Shown: positions 12,253 to 23,440 of the stretch, in pieces
Layout: every line of letters starts with the position of its first letter
Position numbering within the stretch: the stretch's first letter is position 1
Assembly: GCA_963457665.1 (NCBI GenBank)
Contig: OY735224.1
Location: forward strand, 48,782,811 to 48,846,810
Reading direction: 5' to 3'
From: Thysanoteuthis rhombus
Taxonomy: Eukaryota > Mollusca > Cephalopoda > Oegopsida > Thysanoteuthidae
Length of the DNA stretch: 64,000 bases
The notes under the pieces: model-generated
What the model was told of the DNA's origin: nothing
Seen by the model: the letters and a program-made list of their open reading frames with translations, nothing else
Database searches by the model: none
Position numbers and translations under genes: made by a program

Positions 12253-14225
12253 TTTTAACAACGTATTTGGATTTAGTAAAAAAAAAAAGGATTGATTTTA
12301 CACAGTGTTCATAACAAAACCTAAAAAGGGTAGCCTCGGAAGCAATGTTTTCAAGGTTTTTAACAACGTATTTGGATTTAGTAAAAAAAAAAAGGATTGA
12401 TTTTACACAGTGTTCATAACAAAACCTAAAAAGGGTAGCCTCGGAAGCAATGTTTTAAAGGTTTTTAACAACTTTCTTGGATTTAGTGAAAAAAAATAGG
12501 ATTGATTTTTCACAGTGTTCATAACTAAACCTAAAAAGGGTAGCCTCGTAAGCAATGTTTTAAAGGTTTTTAACAACTTTCTTGGATTTAGTGAAAAAAA
12601 TAGGATTGATTTTTGAAGGTGTTAATAACCAATCATTATAAGGTAGTTAAAGAAGCAATGATTCAATGGTTTTTAACAACTTTTATGAATCTAGTAAAGA
12701 AATTGGATTGATTTTTCAAAGTGTTCATAACTAAGCCTTAAAGGGTAGCCTCGGAAGCAATGTTTTTAAAGGTTTTTAACAACTTTCTTGAATTTAGTAA
12801 AAAAAATAGGATTGATTTTACACAGTGTTTATAGCCAAACCTAAAAAGGGTAGCCACAGAAGCAATGTTTCAAAGATTTTTAACAACTTTCTTGGATGTA
12901 GTAAGAAAAAGGATTGATTTTTAAAAGTGTTCATAGCCAAGCCTCAAATGGTAGCCACAGAAGCAATGTTTCAATGGTTTTTGACAACTTCCTTGAATCT
13001 AGTTAAAAGATAGGATTGATTTCTCACAGTGTTCATAACCAAGCCTTGAAAGGTAGCCACAGAAGCAATGTTTCAATGGTTTTTAAGAATTTTTTTTGAA
13101 TGTAGTAAAAAAATATGATTGATTTTCCAAAGTATTCATAACCAAACCTTTATGGGTAGCCACAGAAGCAATGTTTCAATGGTTCTTAACAACTTTCTTG
13201 AATGAAGTTAAAAAATAGAATTGATTTTTCAAAGTGTTCATAACCAAACCTCAATGGGTAGCCACAAAAGCAATGTTTCAATGTTTTTTAACAACTTTCT
13301 TTAATGTAGTAAAAAAATATTATTGATTTTCAATGTGTTCATAACTAAGTTTTAAAGGGGAGCAACTGAAGAAATGATTCAATGGTTTTTAACAACCTTC
13401 TTGAATTTAGTAAAAAAATAGGATTGATTTCTTTGGGTGTTCATAACCAAGCCTTAAAGGGTAGCAATAGAAGAAATGTTTCAATGGTTTTTAACAACTT
13501 TCTTGAATCTAGTAAAAAAGAGGATTGATTTTTCAAAGTTTCCATAACCAAGCCTTAAAGGGTACCCATAGAAGCAATGTTTCAGTGGTTTCTGACGAGT
13601 TTTCGAATGTAGTAAAAAAATAGGATTGATTTTTCAAAGTGTGCATAAACAACCTTTGAAGGGTAGCCACAGAAGCAATGTTTCAATGGTTTTTATCAAC
13701 CTTACTGAATCTAGTCAAAAAAAAAGATTGTTTTTTCAAACTGTTCATAATCGAGCTCCAAAGGGCAGCCATATGAGCAATGTTTCAATGGTTTTTATCA
13801 ACCTTACTGAATCTAGTAAAAAAAAAAGATTGTTCTTTCAAACTGTTCATAATCGAGCCTCAAAGGGCAGCCATATGAGCAATGTTTCAATGGTTTTTAT
13901 CAACCTTACTGAATCTAGTAAAAAAAAAAGATTGTTTTTTCAAACTGTTCATAATCGAGCCTCAAAAGGCAGCCATATGAGCAATGTTTCAATGGTTTTT
14001 ATCAACCTTACTGAATCTAGTAAAAAAAAAAGATTGTTTTTTCAAACTGTTCATAATCGAGCCTCAAAGGGCAGCCATATGAGCAATGTTTCAATGGTTT
14101 TTAACAACTTTCAAGAATGTAGTAAAAAAATAGGATTGATTTCTCAAAGTGTTCATAACCAAGCCCTAAAGGGTAGCCACAGAAGCAATGTTTAAATGGT
14201 TTTTAACAACTCTTATGAATGTATT
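12252..14225 (-). repeat. 102-104-bp satellite array (about 19 copies)
   Basis: The period is 102 bp for most units (markers near 13156, 13258, 13359, 13461 and again 13766, 13868, 13970, 14072) and 104 bp for the two first units, which are nearly identical. The unit reads ggtttttaacaactttcttg, aatgtagtaaaaaaata, ggattgatttttcaaag, tgttcataaccaagcc, ttaaagggtagccacagaag. Reverse-complemented, it follows the order of the diverged ~110-bp monomers, hence strand minus. Because 102 is 34 codons and the units lack stops in one frame, a 189-codon open frame runs over 13626-14195; I regard it as an artefact of the period. Inverted counterpart: 57540-58062. Confidence 0.9.
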
Positions 14226-15256
14226 AACTATATACGAGCCAGTGATAAAACCAACCTAAAAAGCTATAAACAGAGCTTTTTTAGCTTTTAAAACCAATGG
14301 TTCCAATGTTTTTAACAATTTTCTGGGAAGTAGTGATCGTAAAAGAAGTTGTCAAAAAAACAAGTGGCAAATATCAATTCCATATGATGTCAAGTTGTCG
14401 AGCTATCTCTCTGCATACATGTCCACCCATGGACAGATAGATTATCCTTGGTAATACTCAATATTTCTCTAGTCTGCTCGTATACGGTGGCTGCGAATGA
14501 ATTCCCTATCAGAAATATTATGTTTCTTTGGTAAACATTCCTTCATTTTTTTGACTTATTCCTGTGAGTGTTGGTCAAGAAGTAAGTAGATATAATATGG
14601 AAGGCAAATTCAATCAGTAAAGGTAGTTTAACTACAGTCAACCCATAGATAATAAAGTTATTATCAATTTCCTATTGGGGGCTCTTAGTCACCAATCCTA
14701 CATATATATATATATATATATATTAAAATTAAATCTTGTTCCGTAGACACTATGGCATGCCCGTTCTAAAGCTGTACCTGGTTTCATGAAAATCTTCGAG
14801 AAGTGTAAACTTTAGATGATGAGATACTATTCTTTATTTCTTTGTGATGTTGTTGATAGCAACAATCAAAACATAAACAGTGTTCTTAATTGTGATAACC
14901 ATCAATAGAAATATAGTCAGAGTTTTCTTCAGTTTTCAAGTTAGGCTGGCTATTTATGTATGTATCACACGCACAGGCTGTGCCAATGTTGTTGTTTTTT
15001 TGCTTGTTTGTTTTTTTGTCTGTTTTTATGATAGAAACACTCCAGGATAAAAAAAATGCCCGACTTAGGACCGTGCCAGTGAGAAAGGGAGCCAGCCGTA
15101 AAGTCGGGGAGAACCTTTATTACATGAGACTTTCAATTTACAACTCTAGTGTATTCGATCCAAACTGGGTTCCCCTCACTTGTGACCTTGCGCCTCGCTA
15201 AGATAAGCTTAGTGAACATTAGTATTATATTGATATATTTTCCGATTTTTCAACAG
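14225..15256 (+). repeat. Module A, copy 1 (non-coding, ends at a splice acceptor)
   Basis: About 1 kb present three times in the window: here, at 27290-28306 (plus) and at 56551-57540 (minus). Landmarks are gttgtcgagctatctc, acatgtccacccatgg, gaatgaattccctatcag, ccgtagacactatggcatgc and gatgttgttgatagcaacaa. A (TA)n tract lies at 14702-14723. The segment around 15056-15200 can be read as protein (RTVPVRKGASRKVGENLYY), but the number of A residues just upstream and a deletion at 28.15 kb differ between copies, so I do not call it coding. It ends in a pyrimidine-rich tract and caacag, a plausible intron end. Confidence 0.75.
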
Positions 15257-15460
15257 GCTCCAAAACACTGATCCAATGTCTGATCTCTATATGTTTTACG
15301 GAATCCCAGATGACGATTAGGATTCTCACGATCCAGTTGTCCGTGGCCGAGACCCTCAGGATTCAACATTGAACACAATTATGCCGGAAGATTCCAAACT
15401 CCCTGACAAGCAGGGCTACGCAAAACTGATTGAACCGTTTCACCTAAAGAAAAAAAAGTA
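15257..15460 (+). pseudogene. Damaged terminal-exon copy 1
   Basis: Homologous to the intact exon at 62766-62970. It begins after ttttcaacag and reads LQNTDPMSDLYMFYGIPDDD, then TAG (15318-15320) where the intact copy has a Tyr codon. The frame continues in recognisable form (HDPVV..EDSKLPDKQGYAKLIEPFHLKK), and small indels near the end remove the normal stop. Confidence 0.7.
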
Positions 15461-15720
15461 TGAAACAACACAAAACAGAATTATTGGTTATGAAATTATT
15501 TTTTTGATAATAACATGAAGGACTGTGTAAATTAAAAAATATATTTATTTAACCAAAATGTGACATATTTGAAGCAATAACATGTTTCCAACAACCGTCA
15601 CATGATTACCACTGTTGGACTCCCCACCAAAATTCTCTGAGCCTCAGAATGTGCTCGAAGCCGTTCCTCGTGGGTCGTTGGCCACTGAATTCTTGACCAT
15701 TTACAACCAGTTTCAAAAAT
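15460..15720 (+). repeat. Module D, copy 1 (possible 3' UTR-derived repeat)
   Basis: Follows the terminal exon here, at 28.5 kb and at 62.7 kb, but also occurs without it at 18.26-18.55 kb and 54.6-54.87 kb. Landmarks are gaaattatttttttgataat, aacatgaaggactgtg, catgattaccactgttgga, cctcagaatgtgctcga and ggccactgaattctt. It may be the 3' untranslated region of the exon's gene, copied with and without the coding part. Confidence 0.7.
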
Positions 15721-16560
15721 GTTTCAAGTTTGGAGTCGACTTTGTTAACAACAACAACCACAACAATTTTATAATTTAATCTTTAGACTTAGTTTTGACA
15801 CTTTGATTATAATATAATCACTACTTCCAAGAAAAGTGTTGAAAATCTTTAATATATTAAAATACTACCATGGTTTTTGAAACTAAAATTAGGCTTGCTT
15901 TTAATACTCACTCATATACTATCACTACATGCAAGAAAATTATTAAAGACCTTTGAAACATTGGTTTCTAATCTGAGAAGACTCTCTCAATACCTTTTTG
16001 GCTTAGTTTGGACACTTTGAGAATTTACTATGATGTGAAAATTTAAGTATATGTTATAACAGCATCCCCAAAATTTTGGACTTTGATACCAATGTTTTGA
16101 AGGTTTTTTTAACAATTTACTTCACTGTAATGATAATATGTGATTGAATTTTCAAAGTATCCAAACCAAGCCTGGAAGAGTATAAACAGGGCCTTTTTGG
16201 CCTTGAAACTAGTGTCTCAAAGGGTTTTTTACACAATTTGCTTGAATGTAGATATAATATATAGATATATGTCAAAAGCAAACCTAAAAAGTTATGAACA
16301 GAGCCTTTTCAGCTTTGAATCCAATGTTTCAATACGTTTTCATGCATTTTTTTAATAATATATAAGTAAGAGTCAAAACCAAGCCCAAGAAATTATGCAC
16401 GGTGCCTTTTTAGCTTTGACAATGAATGTTTACAAGGTTTATAACAATTGTCTTGAACGTAGAAATCATATATAATTGAATTTTCCAGGTGTTAAAAAAA
16501 CCAAGCCTGGAAAGGTATAAACGGAGCCTTCTTAGCTCCAAAGCGAATATTATCAACTAT
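15720..16560. repeat. Diverged monomers in head-to-head arrangement
   Basis: From about 15780 to 16030 monomers are in plus orientation (cttagttttgacactttg); from about 16080 to 16550 they are in minus orientation (aaaccaagcctgg, ggcctttttggccttgaaac). The switch point is near 16040-16080. The inverted counterpart is at 55770-56373, where the part equal to about 15440-15925 is missing. Confidence 0.75.
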
Positions 16561-16772
16561 TAATATTCTAATGCAAACTAAAATAGCAATGGGCAGGATA
16601 TGTTGCAGCAATGGTACACATCAAACACACATTATGATTCACAACAGGCATCAGCAGAGAAAACATGTGCTACCGAGGGAGTTCGGGAGAATACAAGATG
16701 GAGAGACGAACCAGACATATTCAGAAAGATAATGATGATACCATAATCGATTCTTTTCTTTTTTTAATCATT
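16560..16772 (+). repeat. Module B, copy 1, proximal part
   Basis: Low-copy sequence (tatcaactattaatattcta, aatagcaatgggcaggata, aaacatgtgctaccgaggga) also at 24330-24660 (plus) and 55290-55770 (minus). It ends at aatcatt, where an 820-bp insertion begins. Confidence 0.75.
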
Positions 16773-17592
16773 GTGGGTATTCCTGTGGGTGCTGTTCCCA
16801 CAAAATATACTAAACCAGCCGTGGTTCTGGGTTAGTAAAAGAAGGCAACAAGACGGAATTTCGTTTTTATGTTTTATATAGAATATTGATTATCAATATC
16901 TCTGGAGACGGGAAATGCCTATTCGCAGTTGAAATAAGAGGAAGCTGATTATCATCTATGTCAAAATGACGACTGGTCTCTCATGTCACGAACGGTAGTC
17001 TACTGAATGGTAGCAGCGGTTGACAGTTACTAAGGGCGGCATCTAACACGAGAAAGAGCTGGCAACGAGTCTCTTCTCCAGACCCAAATTTTACTCTACT
17101 TGCTTGTTACAAAAATTCTTTCTATTTAAGCCCTCGGTATCGACACTGTATCTCTTGTAATTGACTTCCCTTTCTCTCCCTCTCCTGCCATCCCGACCTT
17201 TCCAGAAAAACCCCAAACCTTGACCCTCATTCATCAGGTCTGTTCAATATCATAAATTAGTCTCCCCCTCTCTCAAGGGCTCCGCAACAACCTTTCTTTC
17301 ATAAGCTTTACTCTCTCTCTCTAGACCCCAGACACTGACCCTTATATCTGGCTTTGTTTTTTAAACTCAGGATTTGACAGATGACACTAGATTGAGAAAT
17401 TGCAGATGTCCGCACCCGGAAACATGTAATTCTCAACTTGCTACAGTATCCTCAAAAAACACATTATCCCTTTTAACACAGATAACTCCTTTTGTAATAA
17501 CTATTGTAATTACTGGTAATAACCATAATAATTTTTAGTAACAGCCATAGTAATTTTCAGGACACTGGGGACTCCTGGCCCCCTAGTCTCAC
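16773..17592. mobile_element. 820-bp insertion with 6-bp flanking duplication
   Basis: Absent from the inverted counterpart near 55535-55545, which reads straight through the joint. The hexamer atcatt occurs once in the empty site and on both sides here (16767-16772 and 17593-17598), as expected of a target-site duplication. The element begins gtgggtattcctg and ends cctagtctcac, so inverted terminal similarity is limited to about gtg(g/a)g. It contains CT-rich stretches and no long open frame. A solo LTR or a non-autonomous DNA element are possible; the class is not determined. Confidence 0.75.
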
Positions 17593-17870
17593 ATCATTAC
17601 TTTAATGGGACTTTTAAAAGAGAACTATCTTCAATATTTACTTTATCACAATGATATTTCAATAGTAGGATTTGGATAAATGAAACTATTATTTTATTGA
17701 AGAACCACTTCCCAATGACTGTTCATTATCTTATTGGATATTGAATTACTAAACAAACCTACAATACTCAATGCTTAATAAACATCGTACAATGATTTAG
17801 AAGTGAATATTTCGACAAATTTCAACTATGAATCTCCCCCTCCACATTTTTATAATAATAAAGAATAGAT
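17593..17870 (+). repeat. Module B, copy 1, distal part
   Basis: Resumes the homology with the right-arm copy (tactttaatgggactttta, ccacttcccaatgactgttc). The phrase accacttccca..tg.ttgttatcttatt is also found at about 20970-21000 and 24598-24635. Confidence 0.7.
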
Positions 17871-18130
17871 GAGATGCACTTTTAGGCTTTTTCCCTGGAG
17901 TTCGACCCCGATCTAAAGTTATCTTGTCCTTTCACCCCCAACCCCTTCCGTACAAGAGATCAAAGATAAGTCGGTGTTTCATCAGTTAATGATGAGTCCC
18001 GACCCCCAACCGACACACAGACACACCATCCGTCCGAACGTGCGCTTCTATCACAGGGAATCCAATTTCAGGCCTTCAGTCACCAGTTAGGCCTCATTGA
18101 TCTTCATCAGAATGAATAGAAAAAAAAATG
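17870..18130 (-). repeat. Module C, minus-strand copy
   Basis: Reverse complement of 55010-55290 with high similarity (cttccgtacaagagatcaaa, ggtgtttcatcagttaatga, acgtgcgcttctatcacagg). No gene found. Confidence 0.8.
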
Positions 18131-18550
18131 CATTGTTGTGAAAGAATTTATGAAAAATATTGGAAAGTTCAGAATGAATAAAACGGTGTTTTTTTTTCTT
18201 TCAAAATAAATTCATTTATGATATATATATATGTATATATCTATTTAACCAAAATGCGACACATTAAACAACAAAAAACAGATTTATTTGCATCAACTGA
18301 TTTTTTAATTGTTTATGAAATTATTTCTTTGATAATAACATGAAGGACTGTGTAAAATAAAAAACATATTTATTCAACGAAAATGCGACATATTTGAAGC
18401 CATAACATATTTCCAGCGACCCTCTCATGATTACCACTGTTGGACTTCCCAGGCGAATTCTCTGAGTCTCAGAATGTGCTCGAAATCCTTACTCATGGGT
18501 GGTCGACCACTGAATTCTTTACCTTTTACAACTGGTTATAGCCTCCCTAG
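18130..18550 (+). repeat. Module D, copy 2, with AT-rich leader
   Basis: AT-rich stretch (18130-18260) followed by module D (gataataacatgaaggactg, catgattaccactgttgga, tctcagaatgtgctcgaaa). Unlike copy 1, no terminal exon precedes it. Inverted counterpart: 54600-55010. Confidence 0.75.
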
Positions 18551-19048
18551 AAATATTGTTTATTATCAATATCCATATTTCCAAACATAAACATATTGAA
18601 TCAACACTGAACAGTTCGCATTGTAGTAGTGCAATTTCTAAGTCAACGCAGATTAAACAATAAAAATATTTTCTGTCAAATGATAAACAAATGAATAAAA
18701 TAAATTGATGTTGTATTTGTTTTTGTGAGTTTTATCAATCTAGCTGAACTCCCGTCCAAGTTTGGGGTTGACTTTGTTTTTGTACCACAACAACCACAAC
18801 AACAATCCTCAGGAATTTGGGATATTAAATTCTCCACTGTTAGTCTGCGCTGTCAGTAGAGTACAGTACGCTTTAAGTATTTATATTTGAAGTTTTTCAC
18901 TTCAATGAATCAGATCTCTTGAATGTTGGGTCTTGTTTTTTTAGAGTCAGATGAAACTAGTCATTGTTTGAGTTTTCACTTAGCCTGCTTGATTATGATA
19001 TCATCCAATGGCTTTGTGATGTTAATCCGTGGGTCTTGGTAATTACTA

Positions 19049-19051
<3 letters not shown>
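18550..19051 (+). repeat. Module E, copy 1
   Basis: Near-identical in inverted orientation to 54085-54600 and 61982-62470. Landmarks are cgtccaagtttggggttgac, ccacaacaaccacaacaaca, gtctgcgctgtcagtagagt and gtcagatgaaactagtc. Each copy abuts a long (TA)n tract on the same side. No coding frame is shared. Confidence 0.8.
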
Positions 19052-19112
<61 letters not shown>

Positions 19113-19113
19113 T
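19052..19113 (+). repeat. (TA)n microsatellite
   Basis: About 30 TA dinucleotides with one acat interruption. Open frames through it encode only Ile-Tyr runs and are not genes. Confidence 0.97.
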
Positions 19114-19320
19114 ATCGCCATGACAACCAAACATCATCTTAATATTATGCTCTATCGAAAGAAAACTGTGCAAAATTCTTGTTTTATCAACAATACTATA
19201 AAGATTGCTTTCATTTACTGTTAAAATTGCATTGAAGCCAGTTTTTGTCTTTTCAAAACAAATTCAATAGCAGTTAACAAAAATCAATTAAACATATCAT
19301 ATCAAGAAAAACGGTCCAAC

Positions 19321-19813
19321 ATGGGCAACAGAACAAGCCAGCCAACCAAACCATTTGTAGCATCAAAAACAGTCGAAGTGGCCATTACCCCCTTCATCAC
19401 CGATCGCTATGAATCCTCTAACGTGCACGCTGGATATTGAGAGACCGTTGCCAGGCATAGAGGGAGCCTCAACATCCGTTGGTACTGTCCTATCGATGGT
19501 AGAGGCTCCTATTCACCGGGTGAACTTCGGTTAACTATCACCCAGGATTGAGGAAGCTTCAACACCTACCATAGCTGCAGCTAATCGGGTTCATCTTCCT
19601 TGACCAAGATTGCCTGGCAATGCTTCTGCAGTGAACCAGAGGATAAAGCTAAAGATGCGCCTTTTTCTTATTGTCTTGGCATTGTTGATTGTCATTACAT
19701 TGACATTAACAATACATTTGGCCATTGTAACTACTCCATATGCCCTGATTTTTGATATTATAAGTATGATGGCATTGTATGGTGTATTTGCATGTCTTTT
19801 ACACCAATATTGA
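19321..19813 (+). pseudogene. Full-length but broken copy of the two-span PST-rich gene
   Basis: Starts at an ATG in the same context as the intact copy (aacgg.cca.catg.gcaac) and reads MGNRTSQPTKPFVASKTVEV, then AITPFIT. Relative to 52892-53422 it has a ~20-bp deletion after ATTACCCCCTTCATCA that shifts the frame, a CAA-to-TAA change in the former FAQLP segment, and a TGA in the former LPRTR segment. The C-terminal part with both hydrophobic segments (from about 19610) stays open for 67 codons without damage, ending CLLHQY. The upstream region, including a cgccatg motif at 19116, is also homologous. It may still be transcribed, but it cannot make the full protein. Confidence 0.85.
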
Positions 19814-19975
19814 ACCATGGGCGTGCTTGAGTTTTTTTCTGAAAATTGTGAATCTTAATACGGATGTTTGGTTCTTTGAGCGTGTCGATGTTATGATCAA
19901 AATGGAATTGTTCATGATGTCTATTATGAACGTCTCGTTCTTTTACCTTTGAAATTTGGATAATGCTTTCGAGAA
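19814..19975 (+). other. Pseudogene tail
   Basis: Copy of the region downstream of the intact gene (aatacggatgtttggttctt, gagcgtgtcgatgttatgat), with an extra ~20-bp segment. It runs into 114-bp repeats at gaagcctgccgtattgaacc, a phrase resembling part of the satellite unit. Confidence 0.7.
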
Positions 19976-20872
19976 GCCTGCCGTATTGAACCTGGCAATA
20001 TTCTGTTGGAGTTTATTTCGTTTTCAGGAAGCCTCTCTCATTAAAACTGACAATGGTCTCCTCGGTAACTTTTTCATCTTTGGGGGGAAGCCAATGAAAT
20101 TGAACAAATAGTCCGTGAGACTTTATTTCGTTTCCGGGAACCTGTGACACTGATATTCACGATGGTCTCTTCAAGACTCTTTTCATTTCTGGGAGGTAGC
20201 AAGAGAAATTGAATCTGAAAATAGTTTGTGAGACTTTATTTTGTTTCCAGGGAGCCTTTAGGACTGATATTCACAATGGTCTCTTCAAGACTCTTTTCAT
20301 TTCTGGGAGGTAGCAAGAGAAATTGAATCTGAAAATAGTTTGTGAGACTTTATTTTGTTTCCAGGGAGCCTTTAAGACTGATATTCACAATGGTCTCTTC
20401 AAGACTCTTTTTGTTTTCGGAAGGAAGCCAGTGAAATTGAACCTGGAAATAGTCTGTGAGACTTTATCTTGTTTCCAGGAAGCCTTTAAGACTGATATTC
20501 ACAATGGTGTCTTCAAGACTCTTTTCATTTTGGGGATGGAGCCAGTGAAATTGAACCTGAAAATAGTCTCTGAGACTTTATTTTGTTTCCAGGAAGCCTT
20601 TAAGACTGATATTCACAATGGTGTCTTCAAGACTCATTTCGTTTCCGGGAGGAAGCCAGTGAAATTGAACCTGAAAATAGTCTCTGAGACTTTATTTTGT
20701 TTCCAGGAAGCCTTTAAGACTGATATTCACAATGGTGTCTTCAAGACTCATTTCGTTTCCGGGAGGAAGCCAGTGAAATTGGTAACTTAAAATAGTCTGC
20801 GAGACTTTATTTTGTTTCCAGGAAGCCTTTAAAACTGATATACACAATGTTCTCTTCGAGACTTTATTTTTG
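19975..20872 (+). repeat. Short 114-bp satellite array (about 7-8 copies)
   Basis: Units resemble the diverged right end of the main 114-bp array: gagactttattttgtttcc, aggaagcctttaagactg, atattcacaatgg, gtcttcaagactc, gaagccagtgaaattgaacc. The last two full units are nearly identical. The 38-codon period lets a 155-codon frame run across 20323-20790. I consider it non-coding for the reasons given for the main array. Confidence 0.9.
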
Positions 20873-21005
20873 TGATGTTAATCCATGGCTCTTGGTGATT
20901 TTCATTTTATTAAGAATTATTACTATGATTGTTTAATAATCATAATTATTATTTTTCATTAAAAACCACTTCCCATTCATTGTTTGTTATCTTATTCGAG
21001 ATCAA
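20868..21005 (+). other. Mosaic joint of module E and module B fragments
   Basis: Immediately after the satellite lies tttgtgatgttaatccatgg, like the end of module E at 19014. An AT-rich patch follows, then aaaaaccacttcccattcat, like module B. It looks like a rearrangement scar. Confidence 0.6.
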
Positions 21006-22640
21006 AGTAATGATTGTATTTCCGAATATCAAAACCATGCCTAGAGAGATATGAACAGAGAATTTTTAGCTTTGAAACAAATGTTTTCAAGGTTTCCAAC
21101 TATTTTCTTTAATGTAGTTATGATACATAATCAAATTTTCGTAGTGTCAAAGACATGTCTAAAAGGGTATAAACAAAGCCTTTTTAGCTTTGGAACCAAT
21201 GTTTGAGAGATTTTTAACATTTTTCTTGAAAGCATTGATATTAACTGAGTGAGTGTCAAATTCAATCCTCAAAAGGTATAAACACAGCTATTTTTAGCTT
21301 TGAAAACCTCTGTTTTTGAGCTTTTTCAGCCATATTCTTTCAGGTAGTAATAAAAAACGATTGTATCTTGGAAATGTCAAAACCAAGACTGAAAAGGTAT
21401 GACCAGAGACTTTTTAGCTTCAAAACCAATGTTCCAGAGGTTTTAAACACTTTCATTGAATGTATTATAAATAATTGAATGACAATCCAAACCAAGCCTG
21501 AAAAGGTATAAACAGAGCCTTTTTAGCCCTGAAACCAATGTTCCAAGAATTTTATCAATTTTCTCAAATGCAGTAATAATGTAGAATTAAAAGTATCAAA
21601 AGTGAGCCCGAGATCCTTTTCAGCTTTAAAAAGCAATGTTCTCAATGTTTTTCATCAATTTCTTTGAATTCAAAAACCCTTTATGATTGTGCAAAAACCT
21701 TGCCTGAAGTGCTATAAACATGGCATTTTTTGCTTTGAAATCAATGTTCTCCAATGTTTTTCATTAATTTTCTCGAATGCAGTTATAGTATATGATTGAA
21801 TTTTCAGATTGTCATACAAAGCCTAAAAAGTTGTTAATAGAGCTCTTTTAGCTTTGAAATCAATGTCGTAAGGGTTTTTTAATAATTTTCATGGATGTTT
21901 AAGTGATATATGTTTAAAAGGTGTAAACAGGGAATCTTAACTTTAGAAACCAATTTCTCGGAAGCAATGATAATACATGAGTAAGAGTTGAGACCAAAGC
22001 TGAAAGGGCACGAGCATAGCTTTTTTTACCTTCATAACCAATGTTTCTAAGGTTATGACGATTTTCTTGAACAAAATGATAATATAAGAGTAAGTGTCGA
22101 AAGCAAGCCTAAAAAGGTATTAGCAGAGCCTTTTTGGCATTGAAACCAGTGTTTCCAAGGTTTTGCAACAGTTTTCTTGAATGTAATCCTGATATATGAT
22201 TGAAGATTCAAAGTGTTAAAACTGAGCCTTGAAAGATATGAAATGAGCCTTTTTAACTTTTCAAGCAATGGTCTAAAGATATTTTGACAATTTCCTTTTA
22301 ATGTTGTAATATCGTATGACTGAATCTTGAAAGTGTCAAAAGCAGATCCATAGGGTATAAATAGAGCCTTTTTAGCTTCCAAAACAAATGTTTTCAAGTT
22401 TTTTTCAAAATTTTCTCTGATGTAATAATAATATATGATTGAACTCCGTCAAGAACAAGCCAAAAAAAGCTATATACAGAGTCATTTCAGCTCTGAAATC
22501 CATGTCGTTATTGTTTTTCAATAATTTTCATGAATATATCAATGAGATATGATTGAACATTGGAAGTGTGAAAACCAAACCGAAAAGGGTATAAACAGGG
22601 ACTTTTCAGCTTTGAAACCACTATTTCAAGGTTTTATAAC
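21005..22640 (-). repeat. Diverged 105-118-bp monomers, minus orientation
   Basis: About 14 monomers reading aaaccaagcctgaaaaggta, taaacagagcctttttagc, tttgaaaccaatgtt, ttgaatgtagtaataatata. From about 21950 to 22640 they match 8188-8940 in inverse orientation monomer by monomer, better than monomers match one another. Confidence 0.85.
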
Positions 22641-23440
22641 AATTCTATTGAATGTAGTAATAATAGATGAAAATGTGTCAAAACCATAACTGAAAGGGTA
22701 TAAAAAGAGCCTTTCTAGCTTTGTAACCCATATTTTTGAACTTTCAAACAATTTACTTGAATGAAGTAATAATAGATGAATATGTGTCAAAACCATAACT
22801 GAAAGGGTATTAAAAAGAGCCTTTCTAACTTTGAAACCCATATTTTTGAAGTTTCAAACAATTTACTTCAATGAAGTAATAATAAATGAATATGTGTCAA
22901 AACCATAACTGAAAGGGTATTAAAAAGAGCCTTTCTAACTTTGAAACCCATATTTTTGAAGTTTCAAACAATTTACTTCAATGAAGTAATAAGAAATGAA
23001 TATGTGTCAAAACCATAACTGAAAGGGTATTAAAAAGAGCCTTTCTAGCTTTGAAACCCATATTTTTGAAGTTTCAAACAATTTACTTGAATGAAGTAAT
23101 AATAGATGAATATGTGTCAAAACCATTACTGAAAGGGTATTAAAAAGAGCCTTTCTAGCTTTGAAACCCATATTTTTGAAGTTTCAAACAATTTACTTGA
23201 ATGAAGTAATAATAGATGAATATGTGTCAAAACCATAACTGAAAGGGTATAAAAAGAGCCTTTCTAGCTTTGAAACCCATATTTTTGAAGTTTCAAACAA
23301 TTTACTTGAGTGAAGTAATAATAGATGAATATGTGTCAAAACCATTACTGAAAGGGTATAAAAAGAGCCTTTCTAGCTTTGAAACCCATATTTTTGAAGT
23401 TTCAAACAATTTACTTGAATGAAGTAATAAATGAATATGT
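22640..23440 (-). repeat. Seven-copy 109/110-bp satellite array
   Basis: Reverse-orientation copies of the left-edge satellite (acttcaatgaagtaataata, aaaccataactgaaagggta, agctttgaaacccatatttt). Several units carry one extra base (tattaaaaag), giving a 110-bp spacing. The flank at 22640 is the same as the flank of the large array at 8187, inverted. Confidence 0.92.

Noticed and set aside
14956..15201. Protein-like segment RTVPVRKGASRKVGENLYY in module A
   Set aside because: The three copies differ by frame-changing indels in an A-run and a deletion, so the reading frame is not maintained.
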